From positions 1 to 56,456 of the forward strand of contig DASZOC010000014.1 of the NCBI GenBank assembly GCA_035550975.1: DNA of 56,456 bases. The letters are read 5' to 3'. The translations under genes were made by a program, and so were the position numbers. The stretch comes from DASZOC01 sp035550975 (GTDB lineage: Bacteria; Actinomycetota; CADDZG01; WHSQ01). Within the stretch, counting starts at the first letter, position 1, and each line of letters starts with the position of its first letter. Shown here piece after piece: positions 55,678 through 56,456 of the stretch. A model generated the notes under the pieces. That model was not told the origin of the DNA. It saw only the letters and a program-made list of their open reading frames with translations, and made no database searches.

Positions 55678-56412
55678 TTGGCTTCGAGCCTTTCCCGCAA
55701 GATCCCCACAGTCATAGGGGTCCTGCTATTGGCAGCAACACTGTTCACGGCCTACACGGCCACCAGCGCAATCGCCGACCACGAGCCGGCAATGAAGGCC
55801 GGAGCAACCGGTTCCGATGTCGACACCGTCGGCGAAGACCAGGTCATCCTGTCCGAGACGATGCGCGTTTCGTCGCCTGAAGACGTCATCGTCCAGGTCA
55901 CCGCAGAGTGCTCGATCATCACCGAACTGACTACTAACAATGACAACCCCGCGTCGAGTGCCTTTGGGGCTGTTCGGCTACGCGTCCAGATCGATGGGAT
56001 TCCGGTACCGGTCGCCCTTGATGAGTCGGACGCGAGCGCAGACGACGCCGCTGACGATGACAACGAGGTCGGTGAGGTCACCTTCTGCAACCGTGCCTAC
56101 GGCCGCGAGGTCACCGACCAGGAAGACGACGATGGTCAGGATCAGGAGAGCGACTACATCCGCACTCGCACCGCCAATGCCTTCAACTGGATAGCGTTCG
56201 ACACAGGCTTCGTCTACGACGTCGGCAATGACAACATCATCACCGTCGAGCTGATCGCGGACTACGACGTCTCGCAGGCAGGCGACGCGATAGCTGACGC
56301 CTTCGTCGGTAGTCGCACGATGATCATCGAGCCCATCAGGGTCTCTAATCACGAGCAGGTCGCGCCGGTGGAGGCCGACAGCTCGCGTGAGAAAGGCAAC
56401 CGCAAGCCGTAG
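55678..56412 (+). CDS. Secreted acidic protein
   Basis: A 244-residue exported protein. It starts at TTG 55678, backed by AAGGAGGG 4 bases upstream. A signal peptide (about residues 1-33, cleaved near SAIA) precedes a beta-rich region (VIVQVTAECSIITEL; VRLRVQIDGIPVPVAL) and two Asp/Glu clusters around residues 118-130 and 148-158, which might bind cations. Two or three cysteines. I do not recognise the family. Divergent from lysA. Confidence 0.75.
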   Translation: MASSLSRKIPTVIGVLLLAATLFTAYTATSAIADHEPAMKAGATGSDVDTVGEDQVILSETMRVSSPEDVIVQVTAECSIITELTTNNDNPASSAFGAVRLRVQIDGIPVPVALDESDASADDAADDDNEVGEVTFCNRAYGREVTDQEDDDGQDQESDYIRTRTANAFNWIAFDTGFVYDVGNDNIITVELIADYDVSQAGDAIADAFVGSRTMIIEPIRVSNHEQVAPVEADSSREKGNRKP

Positions 56413-56456
56413 AAGCATCTGCAGCAAAGTTCGGAGGGGGACGGGAAACCGGCCCC

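Overview
The window is high-GC, densely coded bacterial chromosome with mostly translationally coupled operons. The order hom-thrC-thrB, rho-rpmE-prfA-prmC-ywlC, a low-molecular-weight phosphatase-rpiB-glyA-wecA, then atpZ/I-B-E-F-H-A-G-D-C is typical of Actinomycetota and also recalls the Bacillus ywl-atp region. A MurA with Asp in place of the catalytic Cys, LIV-type transporters, MeaB and a histone-H1-like protein fit an uncultured, deep-branching actinobacterium. I cannot place it to family. I see no rRNA, tRNA, IS element, prophage or CRISPR, and no gap over 300 bases lacks a gene (largest: 35301-35540).

Layout. 1-3247 (minus): an ECF sigma factor, a membrane-anchored anti-sigma-like protein and two secreted TolB-like propellers, one cut by the window edge. 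3375-9659: a secreted duplicated protein, an ArsC/LMW-phosphatase-like protein, etfAB, a VOC protein with an enoyl-CoA hydratase, and a Nudix/small membrane protein/lipoprotein trio. 9656-21440: an acyl-CoA mutase with isobutyryl-CoA-mutase signature residues is divergent from a nine-gene operon (LIV-type ABC transporter with a LivM-LivG fusion, TetR regulator, acyl-CoA synthetase, two alpha/beta hydrolases, secreted lipase). A TetR-like operator lies between them on a good promoter. 21454-27714: meaB, an Nfu-type scaffold, murA, the H1-like protein, small unknowns and a secreted S15 hydrolase.

27759-35300: the complete F-type ATP synthase operon, preceded by a near-perfect Rex operator and carrying a nested inverted-repeat element between atpD and atpC. 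35541-46067: wecA, glyA, rpiB, phosphatase, an inserted M32 carboxypeptidase, ywlC, prmC, prfA, a DUF1385 protein, rpmE, a 49-residue membrane protein and rho. 46068-49111: a transaldolase-like gene and a coupled pair encoding 2-phosphoglycerate kinase and cyclic 2,3-diphosphoglycerate synthetase, a pathway characterised in hyperthermophilic methanogens. 49209-56412: a membrane protein, a cupredoxin, thrB/DUF4190/thrC/hom, lysA and a secreted acidic protein.

The best leads are the bacterial cyclic-diphosphoglycerate operon (with an apparent ATC start), the structured atpD-atpC element, the Rex operator on the ATP synthase operon, and the isobutyryl-CoA-mutase-like enzyme sharing a regulatory region with an organic-acid uptake and activation operon.
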